64,000 nt of DNA. Origin: Paracoccus sulfuroxidans. GTDB lineage: Bacteria > Pseudomonadota > Alphaproteobacteria > Rhodobacterales > Rhodobacteraceae. Below, one piece after another: positions 16,784-25,561 of this stretch. The notes beneath the pieces are model-generated. The model worked only from the letters and a program-made list of their open reading frames with translations. It made no database searches and was not told the origin of the DNA. Positions within the stretch are counted from its first letter, which is position 1; each line of letters starts with the position of its first letter. The stretch covers positions 26,445 through 90,444 of the forward strand of contig NZ_VLKU01000016.1 of NCBI RefSeq assembly GCF_007830335.1. Direction: 5' to 3'. Both the position numbers and the translations under genes were made by a program.

Positions 16784-17916
16784 TCCTCCAAAGAGATCCG
16801 CAGGAATTTGTCGTCTCTCGCATAGGCTTCCAGCAGCAGCGCATAGCGTGCGGCGTCGATCTTCTGCCGCACGGCCTTGAGACGGCTTTGAATGATCGCC
16901 ATGCGCGTCACTTCCGCTCGCGCATAGCTGTTGAGATCCATCGCCTGCTTGACCGATCCCGTGCCCTCGATCTGCGTCACGATGGCGCGAAGCCGCGTGG
17001 CCGCTGCCTGCATCGTGTCCATCGAATGACCGGCGTAATGGGAGCCCGCGTCGGCGATGTTTGAGGCTTCTGCAATGGCCATGTCCTTGGGATCGAGCGT
17101 GCCGAGATCATCGGCCCCGCTCACCCGCGCGGCATAGGTCTGGTAGAACCCCCGAATGCGCACGACATAGCCCTGCGTTTCCTTGTAGGGCGGGATGCCA
17201 TTGTACTTCTGCACCGCACCGGGACCGGCGTTATAGGCGGCCAGCGCCAGCTCCATCCGGCCAAACTTGTTGAGCTGCTGAAGCAGGTAACGCGCGCCGC
17301 CATCCAGTTGGAGACGCGGATTGTCATAATAGCCGGGAAAGACGCCCAGCTCTTTGGCGGTCCCCGGCATGATCTGGGTCAGGCCAAAGGCCGCAACCGG
17401 GCTTTTGGCCCCGATCGAGAAGTTCGACTCTGCCTTGACCAGCCCCTGGAACCAGCAGCGGAACTCGACCGCATTGATGCCCGCCTTCGCCAGCGCCGGA
17501 TGGTTGGCATATTTGACCACCGTTTCGGCTATCATCTGCTCGATGGTGGCAGGGGCATCCCCGAACAGCCGCTCGGCATAGGGATTGTCGTCGTCAATCG
17601 CATAGACCGCCGCGCTGGCATAGGCGTCCCCGCCCGCGCCTCCGGCTTCAAGGTCGGGCACAAACGCGCTGGCGCCGGTCAAAAGCCGCAGCGTTTCGTC
17701 CAGTGCTGCGATCTGTTCGTCCTGAATGCGGGCCAGTTCCGCACGTTTGTCGTTCTCTGCGATCTCCGCCGCAGTCTTGGCCCGTTCGGTGTCGATGGTC
17801 AGGACCTCGACCGCGACCTTCTTCAGATCAGCGGTCGGCACGCCCTGCGACCAGATTGCAGTCGGGGCGGCTATGAGGGCCAGACTGGTGCCGAGAAGCA
17901 TGGCTCTGAGACGCAT
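16780..17916 (-). CDS. virB1: VirB1-type lytic transglycosylase set inside a VirB5-like scaffold
   Basis: A 378-residue secreted protein. The start is the ATG at 17916 (MRLRAMLLGTSLALIAAPTAIWS), which gives a proper signal peptide. Residues 24-75 (QGVPTADLKKVAVEVL) and 290-378 (GSVKQAMDLNSYARAE, DDKFLRISLED) resemble the N- and C-terminal parts of the neighbouring VirB5. In between, about 125-260, lies a Slt domain with the catalytic Glu in VKAESNFSIGAKSPVAAFGL, then QIMPGTAKELG and ALAAYNAGPGAVQKYNGIPP. It cuts peptidoglycan to let the channel through. The nested layout is unusual for VirB1. It overlaps virB5 by 4 bases. Confidence 0.88.
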   Translation of the reverse strand: MRLRAMLLGTSLALIAAPTAIWSQGVPTADLKKVAVEVLTIDTERAKTAAEIAENDKRAELARIQDEQIAALDETLRLLTGASAFVPDLEAGGAGGDAYASAAVYAIDDDNPYAERLFGDAPATIEQMIAETVVKYANHPALAKAGINAVEFRCWFQGLVKAESNFSIGAKSPVAAFGLTQIMPGTAKELGVFPGYYDNPRLQLDGGARYLLQQLNKFGRMELALAAYNAGPGAVQKYNGIPPYKETQGYVVRIRGFYQTYAARVSGADDLGTLDPKDMAIAEASNIADAGSHYAGHSMDTMQAAATRLRAIVTQIEGTGSVKQAMDLNSYARAEVTRMAIIQSRLKAVRQKIDAARYALLLEAYARDDKFLRISLED

Positions 17917-17924
17917 GGCCGCGC

Positions 17925-18056
17925 TCACCGCAGGGCTGCGCAGTCGCGCGTCTCGACAAAACTCATGCTCGACCAGCAATTGGCCTTCTTGATCGGGGTC
18001 TCGCCGCAGGCGGAGAGAAGCGGCAAAAGGGCGAGCAGCAAAATCAACTTACGCAT
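17925..18056 (-). CDS. Small lipoprotein, VirB7-like
   Basis: Starting at the ATG at 18056, this 43-residue protein has a lipoprotein signal MRKLILLLALLPLLSAC with the lipobox LSAC (Cys17). A short mature part follows, with two more cysteines. VirB7 of other systems is a similarly tiny lipoprotein that anchors VirB9. It overlaps the virB4 stop by 8 bases and ends 8 bases before virB1, so it belongs to the operon. The VirB7 role is by position and type, not by sequence match. Confidence 0.75.
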   Translation of the reverse strand: MRKLILLLALLPLLSACGETPIKKANCWSSMSFVETRDCAALR

Positions 18057-20346
18057 CGTCTTTCCTCCAGAAGAATGGGGTGGTTTCAAAATCAGCACCG
18101 AAGGCCATCCGGCCTGCCTCGCCACCGCCAAGCGCGGTCAGCAGCGGACCCAGGGCCGAGAGATCGACGTCAAGGATGGTCTGGCCGTGATGGCTGCGCA
18201 AAAGCGCCTGACGCGGGCCGCTGCGACCGGCCATCAGGAAGTCGATCTCGTTTTCCGTCAGCGCAAAGCCCTCGTAATCATTCGGCTGGGCGCGGCGGTT
18301 CGGGAACAGGATCTGGGTCGGCAGGCCCTCAAGGATCGTGCGCGACTTGCTGTTGCGGATCTGCGAGGGAAACTGCGTCAACAGGACCACGACCACGTTC
18401 ATCTTGCGCACCGTGACCAGCCATTTGGGCAGCCAGCGCGCAAAGAACTCATCATCGAAGACCGTAGACGCCTCGTCGATCACCAGAAGCATCGGCTGGC
18501 GGGCCTCGAACATCAGCTCCAGACGGCGGAAGATATAGGAGAGCAGCGCCGAGCGTTCGGTTGGCAGGCTCAGGATCTCGGTCAGGTCAATGCCAAGCAC
18601 ATCCAGCCCGTCAAAATCCACGACCGGCCGATCCGCCTGACCGAAGACCCAGTTGTACCGGCCCTCTGGTCCCCATTCCGCAATCCGCGTGCTCAGCGCC
18701 CGGTCATCGCGGGCATCGCCGATCAGCGTGGCAAAATGCTCGAAGCTGCGCAGATCGGGAGCCGCCTGGCCATTCTGCCGCACCGCATTCTTCAGGGCAT
18801 CGGCCTGTTGCGGGCTCAGAACACCATGGTTGCGCTCGACCAGTGAGGCCAGCCAGTCCATCAGCCAGGCTTCCCCGCGCGGGCCGTTCTCGGTGGCCAG
18901 CGGATTGAGCCCGGTCGGCTGTCCCGCCTTGATCTCGGCATAGCGCCCGCCAAGGGCCGCGACGGCCATGCACAGGCCCTGATCCTTGTCAAAAAGCACC
19001 ATGCGCGCGCCGGTGCGCCGCGCCTGTGCGGCCAGAAAGGCCATGGTCGCGGTTTTACCGCTGTTTGACGGGCCAAGAATGAGCGTGTGACCGATGGTCG
19101 GTTCCGCCTTCGGATCACCTGCATCATGGAAGGAGAATCGATGCGCCGCACCGGTCACGCTCTGGAACACCGTGATCGGGGTCTTCCACGGCAGGCGCTC
19201 GGCAGGCGTGCCGCTGTCGGTCATATGCAGGCTGCAGAGATCGGCAAAGGTGATCGAGCTGACAATCGTCTCCCAGGCCTGATAATCGCGATTGCCGGGA
19301 TGATTGGCAAAGAAGGTGGCTTCCATCGTGGACGCCAGCCGGGTCAGCCGGATCTTGGCCTGCTCGGCCACACCGCGCACCTGCGAGACCCGCGCTTCCA
19401 GCGCCTCCGGGCAGCCCGCAAAGACGGTAATGGTGAACTGATGCTCGCCAAAGCCGAGGCGTCCGCTTTCCACCGCGTCATATGTGGCGCCAAGCTGATC
19501 CTCGATCGAGCCTGCAGCATCATCTGCCGCCCGCATCTGCTGAATGCGGCGCTTGGCCAGATCGGCAATCTTCTGGCGCGCAATCGGCGTGTAGGAATGA
19601 GTGAGAAGGGTATCCATGCCGGTGTCGAGCGCATCGAGCATCCCAGGTTCGGACATGGTAGGATAGGCCTTGACCGCCAGCACCGCCGCATAACGCGGTG
19701 CGTCCAGCCCTTCATCGAAGCGGATGACATTGCCCTTGAAGCGCAGACCGACATTGCTGACGTCTTCGGCGATCAAGGTCATGTCACCGCGATATTCCGG
19801 GCGCAGAACGCCGGAATTGAGCGCGCTGTAGAAGCCCAGAAGCGAGCCATCGCTGATCTTCAGCCGCTGCGTGCCGACCGGTAGGCCGGTTTCCAGAATG
19901 GCGACCAGTTCGCGCAGCTCACCATGCCGCTCGGCCGTATCGCCGTCAAAGATCTGCCGGGCCTTGCGCATGAAGAACGGCACCTTCAGCGGCGCTTGCA
20001 GATTGCGCACCACTGTCAACACGACCATGAAGTCCCGCAGCTTCTGGCCTGCCAGATGCGCCGTCCAGCGCTGGTCCAGATCCGCCTCGAAGCTGTCGCC
20101 ATAGATCGGTGTCAGGCCAAGGCGCGCGGGCCGCATCATGCGGTGCACATAGAAGCTGAAGCGCTCATCCAGCCCGTCGAGGATCGCAGCAAAGTCGCGG
20201 CGCAGATCCTCAAGGTCGCGGTCAGAGGACGTGAAGCCGTCCTTGCCCTTGATCTCCAGCGACATCATCAGCGCATTGTCGCGGGTGTCCTGCTGCAGCG
20301 TTCCGGCAGAGGCGTCGGCAAACGTCACCGGCCGAGCCTCGATCAT
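18049..20346 (-). CDS. virB4: T4SS ATPase VirB4/TrbE, N-terminus probably truncated
   Basis: About 765 residues from the ATG at 20346 (an in-frame ATG at 20397 is also possible). Walker A is LGPSNSGKTATMAF and Walker B is PMLLVIDEASTVFDDEF; the RAMP-like Arg/Gln box QFPSQIRNSKSR follows. Recognisable family sequence starts only at about residue 21 (TRDNALMMSLEIKG). The first 20 or so residues, and the ATG, come from DNA that on the other strand encodes a nuclease fragment. Normal VirB4 proteins have about 25 more conserved residues there. virB3 and virB2, which usually precede virB4, are missing. The protein may still fold, but its expression signals are probably foreign. Confidence 0.88.
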   Translation of the reverse strand: MIEARPVTFADASAGTLQQDTRDNALMMSLEIKGKDGFTSSDRDLEDLRRDFAAILDGLDERFSFYVHRMMRPARLGLTPIYGDSFEADLDQRWTAHLAGQKLRDFMVVLTVVRNLQAPLKVPFFMRKARQIFDGDTAERHGELRELVAILETGLPVGTQRLKISDGSLLGFYSALNSGVLRPEYRGDMTLIAEDVSNVGLRFKGNVIRFDEGLDAPRYAAVLAVKAYPTMSEPGMLDALDTGMDTLLTHSYTPIARQKIADLAKRRIQQMRAADDAAGSIEDQLGATYDAVESGRLGFGEHQFTITVFAGCPEALEARVSQVRGVAEQAKIRLTRLASTMEATFFANHPGNRDYQAWETIVSSITFADLCSLHMTDSGTPAERLPWKTPITVFQSVTGAAHRFSFHDAGDPKAEPTIGHTLILGPSNSGKTATMAFLAAQARRTGARMVLFDKDQGLCMAVAALGGRYAEIKAGQPTGLNPLATENGPRGEAWLMDWLASLVERNHGVLSPQQADALKNAVRQNGQAAPDLRSFEHFATLIGDARDDRALSTRIAEWGPEGRYNWVFGQADRPVVDFDGLDVLGIDLTEILSLPTERSALLSYIFRRLELMFEARQPMLLVIDEASTVFDDEFFARWLPKWLVTVRKMNVVVVLLTQFPSQIRNSKSRTILEGLPTQILFPNRRAQPNDYEGFALTENEIDFLMAGRSGPRQALLRSHHGQTILDVDLSALGPLLTALGGGEAGRMAFGADFETTPFFWRKDDA

Positions 20347-20734
20347 TGATGGAGACACCCTGGAAATCCGCGGTGCCCGCATCCGCCTTGAGTCCATCGA
20401 CGCGCCGGAATCCGGCCAGCTCTGCCGGGATCACAGTGACCGCCTCTGGCGCTGTGGCCAAGCCGCCGCACTGGCCCTGTCAGATATGATCGGCCGCAGG
20501 TCCGTCTTCTGCTCAGTCACAGGTCAGGACAGATAAGGGAGAGCTCTTGCCCATTGCTTTGTCGATGGACAGGATCTCGCGGAATGGATGGTCCGGCAAG
20601 GCTGGGCGATCCGCAATTACGATCGGGCAGGGCGGCTTCGACTGGCCGAGATCGAGGCTCAACGGATGAGGCGCGGGATCTGGTCGGGCACATTCGACAC
20701 ACTCTCGAACTGCCGCAAAAGACGTGTTCGATAA
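20321..20734 (+). pseudogene. Thermonuclease (SNase-like) family gene with an internal stop
   Basis: Plus-strand reading gives ASIIDGDTLEIRGARIRLE, IDAPESGQLC and WRCGQAAALAL, the start of a thermonuclease with its Asp and first Arg. TAA at 20534-20536 replaces the usual Tyr of the DRYGR motif. In the same frame the sequence goes on: GRALAHCFVDGQDLAEWMV, QGWAIRNYDR and EAQRMRRGIWSG, to TAA at 20732-20734. One nonsense change thus splits the gene just before a catalytic Arg. The signal-peptide end is missing because the sequence runs into virB4 on the opposite strand. Confidence 0.8.
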
Positions 20735-20790
20735 ATGTTCTTGCTTAACGGCAAATATGCTAGGTACAGCCTACGAAAGGAGGAAGTCTT

Positions 20791-21324
20791 ATGCGTACGT
20801 TGAACTCTAAGCAACGCCAGGAACTGGACCTCTATTGCCTGGGGCGAGAAGAGAGCGAACGGCTGGCAATGGAAAAGGCCAAAGCAGCTGCCGATGAAGC
20901 AGCTCAACAGGAAGCCGCCGAACGGGCTGAAGAAGTTCGAGCATGGGAGGAAACTGGCCTCTCCTGGCTTAAGGACGGCGAAGCGTTATTTGGGCCCAAC
21001 TATGATTTTCAGGATGAGTTGAGGCGACTTGGCATGCGCTATGCTGTGGATCGCATCCTACCCTATGAAGATCTGAATGATTTGGGTGTGAACGTCTACG
21101 CAGGCGCTAGTGCAATCTTCATTCATGGGGCAGTTGCGCTTTTCCTTTCGTGGATTGCGATCGTTTTTGGGGTTCCTAACTGGATCGGCCTGCTTGTTGG
21201 TAGTGCGTATGTCTTCTGGCGTTTCAGAATTCGGAAGGTTTGGCTGCTGAAACAAAGAGCTGAAGCTCGGGCCTTTCGCAAGGAGGTCGTCGAGGCGCAA
21301 GTTCTACGTGAGGGTATGTTATAA
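20791..21324 (+). CDS. Hypothetical membrane protein with coiled coil
   Basis: A 177-residue protein with a very strong ribosome binding site (AAAGGAGGA, 8 bases before the ATG). Residues 5-55 are a charged Ala/Glu/Lys coiled coil (MEKAKAAADEAAQQEAAERA). Residues 105-150 hold two membrane segments (GAVALFLSWIAIVFGV, WIGLLVGSAYVFW), and the tail is basic. Base composition is lower in GC than the T4SS genes, hinting at separate origin. Family not recognised. Confidence 0.75.
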   Translation: MRTLNSKQRQELDLYCLGREESERLAMEKAKAAADEAAQQEAAERAEEVRAWEETGLSWLKDGEALFGPNYDFQDELRRLGMRYAVDRILPYEDLNDLGVNVYAGASAIFIHGAVALFLSWIAIVFGVPNWIGLLVGSAYVFWRFRIRKVWLLKQRAEARAFRKEVVEAQVLREGML

Positions 21325-21409
21325 TATTACATAATCTCTATTATCACCACTTTAAGAACCTGCTATAGTGTTCTGTAAATGTGCAATATTTTTTTGATGA
21401 TGCCTTGTC

Positions 21410-21598
21410 GTGCTCCTGAGGGAACCACCCCAACTGGCGATCATATATCAGAGCGGGTCAATGCGCATACCCGATGGAACGATGGTGATCTCTAAAGCGA
21501 TTCCGGTCGTCATTGTTGCGAACTACCTCAGTTATCCAGCTACCGTATTGGGAGCCATGGCTGATGTCCTAAACGGGAGGCAAGCTGCGCCGAGATAG
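21410..21598 (+). pseudogene. 5'-truncated copy of the 74-residue gene at 28794
   Basis: From GTG at 21410 the 62 residues read QLAIIYQSGSMRIPDGTMV, then KAIPVVIVANYL and PATVLGAMADVLNG. These match the protein at 28794-29018 (KLAIYYQSEPMRMPDGKLV, KAVPVVIAANYL, PATVLGAMVAILNG). The N-terminal 20 residues of that protein have no counterpart here, and there is no good ribosome binding site. It is most likely a decayed duplicate, though a shortened functional gene is possible. Confidence 0.55.
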
Positions 21599-21713
21599 GG
21601 CCTTTGACGTCAGTTTGAGCCCATTGTGGACGATCATTCCACAATGAGGCAGCGGACCGTTGCGGCGTGAGGAACCTCACTGATAGGGAGAACTGTCTTA
21701 CCCAGAGAACGCG

Positions 21714-22211
21714 ATGACCTTCACCTTGCCGCCACAGCCTTCCGGAAAATCCATACTTGTAGTGTTTTTGCTCGTCTTGTGCGTTTGGTTACCGTTCATG
21801 GCCGCCAGCCTTACGGCCAAGGTCTGCATGAATCCGAAATATGATGATGAAAAACGACTGCGATACTGCAACTTTTCCCTTCGAGTGGCCGGGTACTCCG
21901 TTGGTAGCCTGGAGGGGCACAAGATGTCAGGGCTCTACATGGAGCGGGGAATCCTCCATGCAAATATCGGCGAAACCGAGCTCGCGCGAGAGGATATGCA
22001 GAAGGCGCTCGAGCTAGCGTCTTTCGGAAAACCTCATGAGAGGTTGATGGAGTTGGCAAACCCGCCGCGACCTAATCCGATCATCTTGAACCCGCCGAAG
22101 TCTGAGCCTTGGGTTCCGGAACTGCTAGTGCGTGCCGAGCAGAAACATGTGTCCGTACATGCCAAGCAGATCTGGTTTCAGATTGTCTCCGAAACGATGG
22201 AAAAGCACTGA
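21714..22211 (+). CDS. Hypothetical membrane-anchored protein with a TPR-like helical pair
   Basis: A 165-residue protein with an N-terminal signal anchor (residues 13-34, ILVVFLLVLCVWLPFMAASL). Then follow KVCMNPKYDDEKRLRYCNF with two cysteines, and MSGLYMERGILHANIGETEL plus AREDMQKALELA, which looks like one tetratricopeptide repeat pair. The C-terminus is Pro-rich. Not recognised beyond that. It is monocistronic. Confidence 0.65.
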   Translation: MTFTLPPQPSGKSILVVFLLVLCVWLPFMAASLTAKVCMNPKYDDEKRLRYCNFSLRVAGYSVGSLEGHKMSGLYMERGILHANIGETELAREDMQKALELASFGKPHERLMELANPPRPNPIILNPPKSEPWVPELLVRAEQKHVSVHAKQIWFQIVSETMEKH

Positions 22212-22555
22212 AAGCGAGCGTCCGCTCCGTCCCACATCGCTGCCGTCGCTGATCCCACCTGGCACGAGCTCGGGGCGGCAAAGGAAATATCGACGTTCAG
22301 AGCCCATCTGCGACACTCAGGTAAACTGCGGCATGGCGCAGCCATTTGCGGTTGCCGTAGAAGACAACGCCCGAAGCGGTCACTTGCTTTGCAAGATTGT
22401 TGCAGAGCGATGTTCCCGAAAGCGGTCGTTCGTCGGAGGCCGCAGCATTTGGGGCCGGAGGAAGGACTATCTGTCAAAGTGCCGCTCTGATGCATCGCCT
22501 TGACTGGATCTCATTTGAGATACATACTGCCGGTTCAGATCCGCAGGAGCAGAGC

Positions 22556-22849
22556 ATGCCCAAACAATCATCTATGATCCACATTCGGGTCGATGATCAG
22601 CTCAAGGCGAAAGCCACTGACGCCCTTGCAGGGGTGGGACTTACCCTTTCGGACGCCGTCCGAATACTTCTCACGCGTGTAGCGTCGGAAGGTGGAATGC
22701 CGGCCGGATTAACGGCAAATCCGGAGGCCTACGACTCCTGGTTCCGGGCCAAAGTGCAGCAAGCGCTGGCTGACCCAACGCCTGCGACACCGCACAACCA
22801 AATTATGAGCGAAGCACGGTCCATCATTGCCGGAAAGTGGCGTGCCTGA
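22556..22849 (+). CDS. RelB/DinJ-family antitoxin
   Basis: A 97-residue ribbon-helix-helix protein starting at the ATG at 22556 after GCAGGAG. MIHIRVDDQLKAKATDAL and GLTLSDAVRILLTRVASEG give the DinJ/RelB fold; the C-terminal half wraps the toxin. It overlaps the toxin gene by 8 bases. RelB-type antitoxins bind their own promoter region. Confidence 0.9.
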   Translation: MPKQSSMIHIRVDDQLKAKATDALAGVGLTLSDAVRILLTRVASEGGMPAGLTANPEAYDSWFRAKVQQALADPTPATPHNQIMSEARSIIAGKWRA

Positions 22850-23117
22850 ACTCGAATGGAAGGCCTCCGCAGCTTCTGACCTGATGGCGATCGTCGATTA
22901 TATCTCCGATGACAACCCGGTAGCCGCGCGCGCTTTGATGGACGAGATCGAAAGCAAGGTCGCCCTGCTTCTGGTCCACCCGAAGCGGTGCCGCGTTGGT
23001 CGTGTGCAGGGGACTCGAGAGCTTGTCATTCGGCCGAACTACATCGTGGTCTACCGTGAAGACTCTGAGGCAGTGACAATTCTCCGCGTTTTACACGCGG
23101 CGCAGATGTGGCCTTGA
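22842..23117 (+). CDS. RelE/ParE-family toxin
   Basis: Starting at GTG 22842 the product is 91 residues (PELEWKASAASDLMAIVDYI); a TTG at 22827 is an alternative. The fold is RelE/ParE: ISDDNPVAARALMDEI, RPNYIVVYREDSEAVTIL and a terminal RVLHAAQMWP. Such toxins either cut mRNA in the ribosome or poison gyrase. Which of the two applies is unclear from sequence. The pair is complete and probably stabilises the replicon. Confidence 0.9.
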   Translation: MPELEWKASAASDLMAIVDYISDDNPVAARALMDEIESKVALLLVHPKRCRVGRVQGTRELVIRPNYIVVYREDSEAVTILRVLHAAQMWP

Positions 23118-23419
23118 ACAAGGTCGGCCCTTGGCGGACGTTCGTCGAGGCGCCTCGCGCCGCAGCGCAACCTCCCAATCCGGCCGCAATGCTAGATATC
23201 CGGGGCCAAGTAGACGGTTGTTCATACTGAAGGGAAAAAACTGACATCATGGCTCAGCAGAATGAGGCTTATCGTCGCCGCAAAATTGATCCGTAGGGCG
23301 GAAAGCGGTCGTTTACTGCGCATGGAGATTGCGCAGAAATGGACGGGGCGCTGTAAACTAACATTTCACTTTGATCGCACTGAACACTTTTGCCAACCGA
23401 GGAATATGCAGAGCATCGA
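23118..23419. other. Intergenic region without a recognised feature
   Basis: Between the toxin gene and the nuclease-like gene I see no supported gene or strong repeat. The sequence shifts here from GC-rich to AT-rich, which may mark a junction between transferred segments. Confidence 0.4.
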
Positions 23420-23935
23420 TTACGTGCTGATCACCCGACCAAGTGACGCCGGAAACGTCAACCTATCTACGACAATCGGGTGACAGTCAGCGAACCGAAG
23501 CCTTTGCTTAAGTTGCATCAAAATATCAGCTGGATCCACTGACTTGGGAAATAGTCGCGATGGTTTAGACGGCTGCTCAAGATGTAAAACAATTTTGAGC
23601 TTACGACTTGAAAGCGCGCTCCGAGATCTATCAGCCTCTTGGGCATCCACTCCAACGAACGCAGTGCTCACAAGGCCAGCCATAGTGTCGCGGACTTTTA
23701 ACATGACCTCGTCTGCTAGGCTGGACGGCTTCGTTCTTTTATTTCTCCTGTAGTCCTTGACTTCGATAAGCCAAAGTGTGCCTGCCTTTGATACCGCAAA
23801 GTCAACTGCTTTTGATGCTCCGCAAGCTGAATTGAAAACGTTCCTGTAGTGGCGCCAATCGTCGTATTTTTCTGCAAAACTAACCTGCTCCAATTCAAAT
23901 GACAAATCGCCTTCACTCAACGTAATATCAAGCAT
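23420..23935 (-). CDS. Putative PD-(D/E)XK-type nuclease partner of the AAA ATPase
   Basis: A 171-residue protein, acidic at the N-terminus. The segment KAVDFAVSKAGTLWLIEVKD has Asp45, Glu58 and Lys60 in the D-x(n)-E-x-K arrangement of PD-(D/E)XK nucleases, on predicted strands. The rest is helical. It overlaps the upstream ATPase gene by 8 bases and so is made with it. GC content is well below that of the backbone. Function as the effector of a two-gene defence module is an inference. The exact family was not recognised. Confidence 0.65.
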   Translation of the reverse strand: MLDITLSEGDLSFELEQVSFAEKYDDWRHYRNVFNSACGASKAVDFAVSKAGTLWLIEVKDYRRNKRTKPSSLADEVMLKVRDTMAGLVSTAFVGVDAQEADRSRSALSSRKLKIVLHLEQPSKPSRLFPKSVDPADILMQLKQRLRFADCHPIVVDRLTFPASLGRVIST

Positions 23936-24995
23936 GGAGAGAGGACTCCATATAACGATCTGACTGAAGAAGTTCTTCGTCGAGCAGAACCAAAGTGCTC
24001 AGTTCGTCAATTTCGCTGCCCTGCTCGAGACGAGAAACCTCGTCATCCCCTGATGCAGCCAGTGAGAAATATCTAGACTGTGCCTTCCTCTTGCGGCCGG
24101 CTGTTAAGATAGCGATCTCTCTGACAAGAAAAACTGAGTGTGTAGCGATGAAAACTTGAATACCCTGATCGGCCAGGCTGACAATTACTTGTGCCAGAAC
24201 CCTTATGAGCTTTGGGTTTAGGTTGGTTTCCGGCTCATCCCAGAAAAGATAACCTTGTTCCAACAAGACACCAGTGCTGATCAAACGTGCAAGCATCGCG
24301 AATTTTCGGAGGCCCTCAGCAACCAAGGCAGACTCCATGCGGCCGCCATTGACCCTAAGAAAAAATCGCCCATTTGCATCTACTTCGACCTTGCCCCCCA
24401 TAGCAGTTTCGATCGGGGACAAGAGTTCACTAACCTTCTTCTCGCGCGGCCCCCTCAAACTTGGCGCTCCCAAAAGAAGAACTGTGTCACGCCAAGTTTT
24501 TTCAAAAGGCACACTGTAAGAGTCAAATAGAGAAACAAACCATGGGCATAGAGTGATCAGCTCTCTGGTAGGAATAAATACTGGAGGCTTGGCCAATACT
24601 GCAGAAGGCATATCGTCGATCTCAACCTGAGTCTTCGAATTAGTCGCAAAGCTAAAGCTTGTATCGAGCTCTTTGTTTTTGAAACTAACTGAGACTTCAG
24701 CCCTATTCCTGCCCTGCTTGCGCTTCACCAATCGCCCTAAGCTATCTGGGCGCATATTTCCGATCAATTCGTCTGCGATTACTTTCTCAAGTTGAGACTT
24801 CCCAAGCCTCTCAAGTTTCGTGCTATTATTTTGCGAGCTATCCGGCTTAAGTGAGCTTAAAACGGAATAGAGCGCTTTGAGCGCATGAGATTTCCCCAAA
24901 CCGTTTTCCCCAACAATCACGTTGAGCCCTGGAGAGAATTCCCATTTGGCACTGGGTATGCTTGTAAAATTGCTTAATTTAGCGCTTTTCAGCAT
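23928..24995 (-). CDS. AAA/ABC-type ATPase of a two-gene module
   Basis: A 355-residue ATPase starting at the ATG at 24995 (MLKSAKLSNFTSIPSAKWEF); a GTG at 25046 would add 17 residues. Walker A is IVGENGLGKSHALK (about 27-40). The signature-like stretch is SALVAEGLRKFAMLARL, the Walker B is LFWDEPETNLNP and the H-loop is FIATHSVFLV. The middle (60-210) is a helical insert. No TOPRIM domain is visible, so it is not an OLD nuclease by itself. ATPases of this AAA_15/21 kind are common sensors in phage-defence islands. Low GC and location beside a toxin-antitoxin pair support horizontal origin. Confidence 0.8.
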   Translation of the reverse strand: MLKSAKLSNFTSIPSAKWEFSPGLNVIVGENGLGKSHALKALYSVLSSLKPDSSQNNSTKLERLGKSQLEKVIADELIGNMRPDSLGRLVKRKQGRNRAEVSVSFKNKELDTSFSFATNSKTQVEIDDMPSAVLAKPPVFIPTRELITLCPWFVSLFDSYSVPFEKTWRDTVLLLGAPSLRGPREKKVSELLSPIETAMGGKVEVDANGRFFLRVNGGRMESALVAEGLRKFAMLARLISTGVLLEQGYLFWDEPETNLNPKLIRVLAQVIVSLADQGIQVFIATHSVFLVREIAILTAGRKRKAQSRYFSLAASGDDEVSRLEQGSEIDELSTLVLLDEELLQSDRYMESSLHA

Positions 24996-25561
24996 GATCC
25001 TAGCCTTCGATATGTGTCTGATGTCATTAGCACGAAGTTTCAGCACCTTAGCAACCTCAAAGTGTTGAAGATTGACAGCTTGGGACCATCTTCTCGAAGG
25101 GCGAGCGTACGAATCTCGAAGCCATGAATAGTCACCGGCCGCCTACGTCGCATATGACTTCCGATGTCCTTGGATCCCTGCTCGCCGCACAAATGATCAA
25201 CGAGCCGATCTTCTCGCCGCGGATCGCGCGAAAGGCTGCTCATCGGGGATTTTTTGCAGCTGCTGTGCCGCGCTACCGTCAGGCCGCTTTCCGCCCTCTC
25301 ACGACCTTCACTTACCCATTTCGTCGTCTGCTGACTGAGTGTCTGCTTTTTCACTGTCTCTGCGTCTGCCACGATGCAACGCCGATAGACCGCATACTCT
25401 CAACTGGACGATCACGGGATCGGGCCGGCAGTCTTCCTCGCTGCACCCGCAAACGGCGGCTAGGTCCCGCATAGCAGACAGTTTGCGGTCATTTCACAAC
25501 CATCCATCTGTTGATGGCGCCCATGGCCTCTGCGCCCCACCTAACCTACCGGATGGCCGGC
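24996..25561. other. Gene-free stretch upstream of the ATPase module
   Basis: No reading frame here has convincing start signals or protein-like composition. It should contain the promoter of the minus-strand ATPase/nuclease pair near its left end. Nothing else was identified. Confidence 0.4.

Noticed and set aside
25124..25474. Possible gene upstream of the ATPase module
   Set aside because: No ribosome binding site, Arg/Thr/Pro-rich composition and no recognisable pattern.
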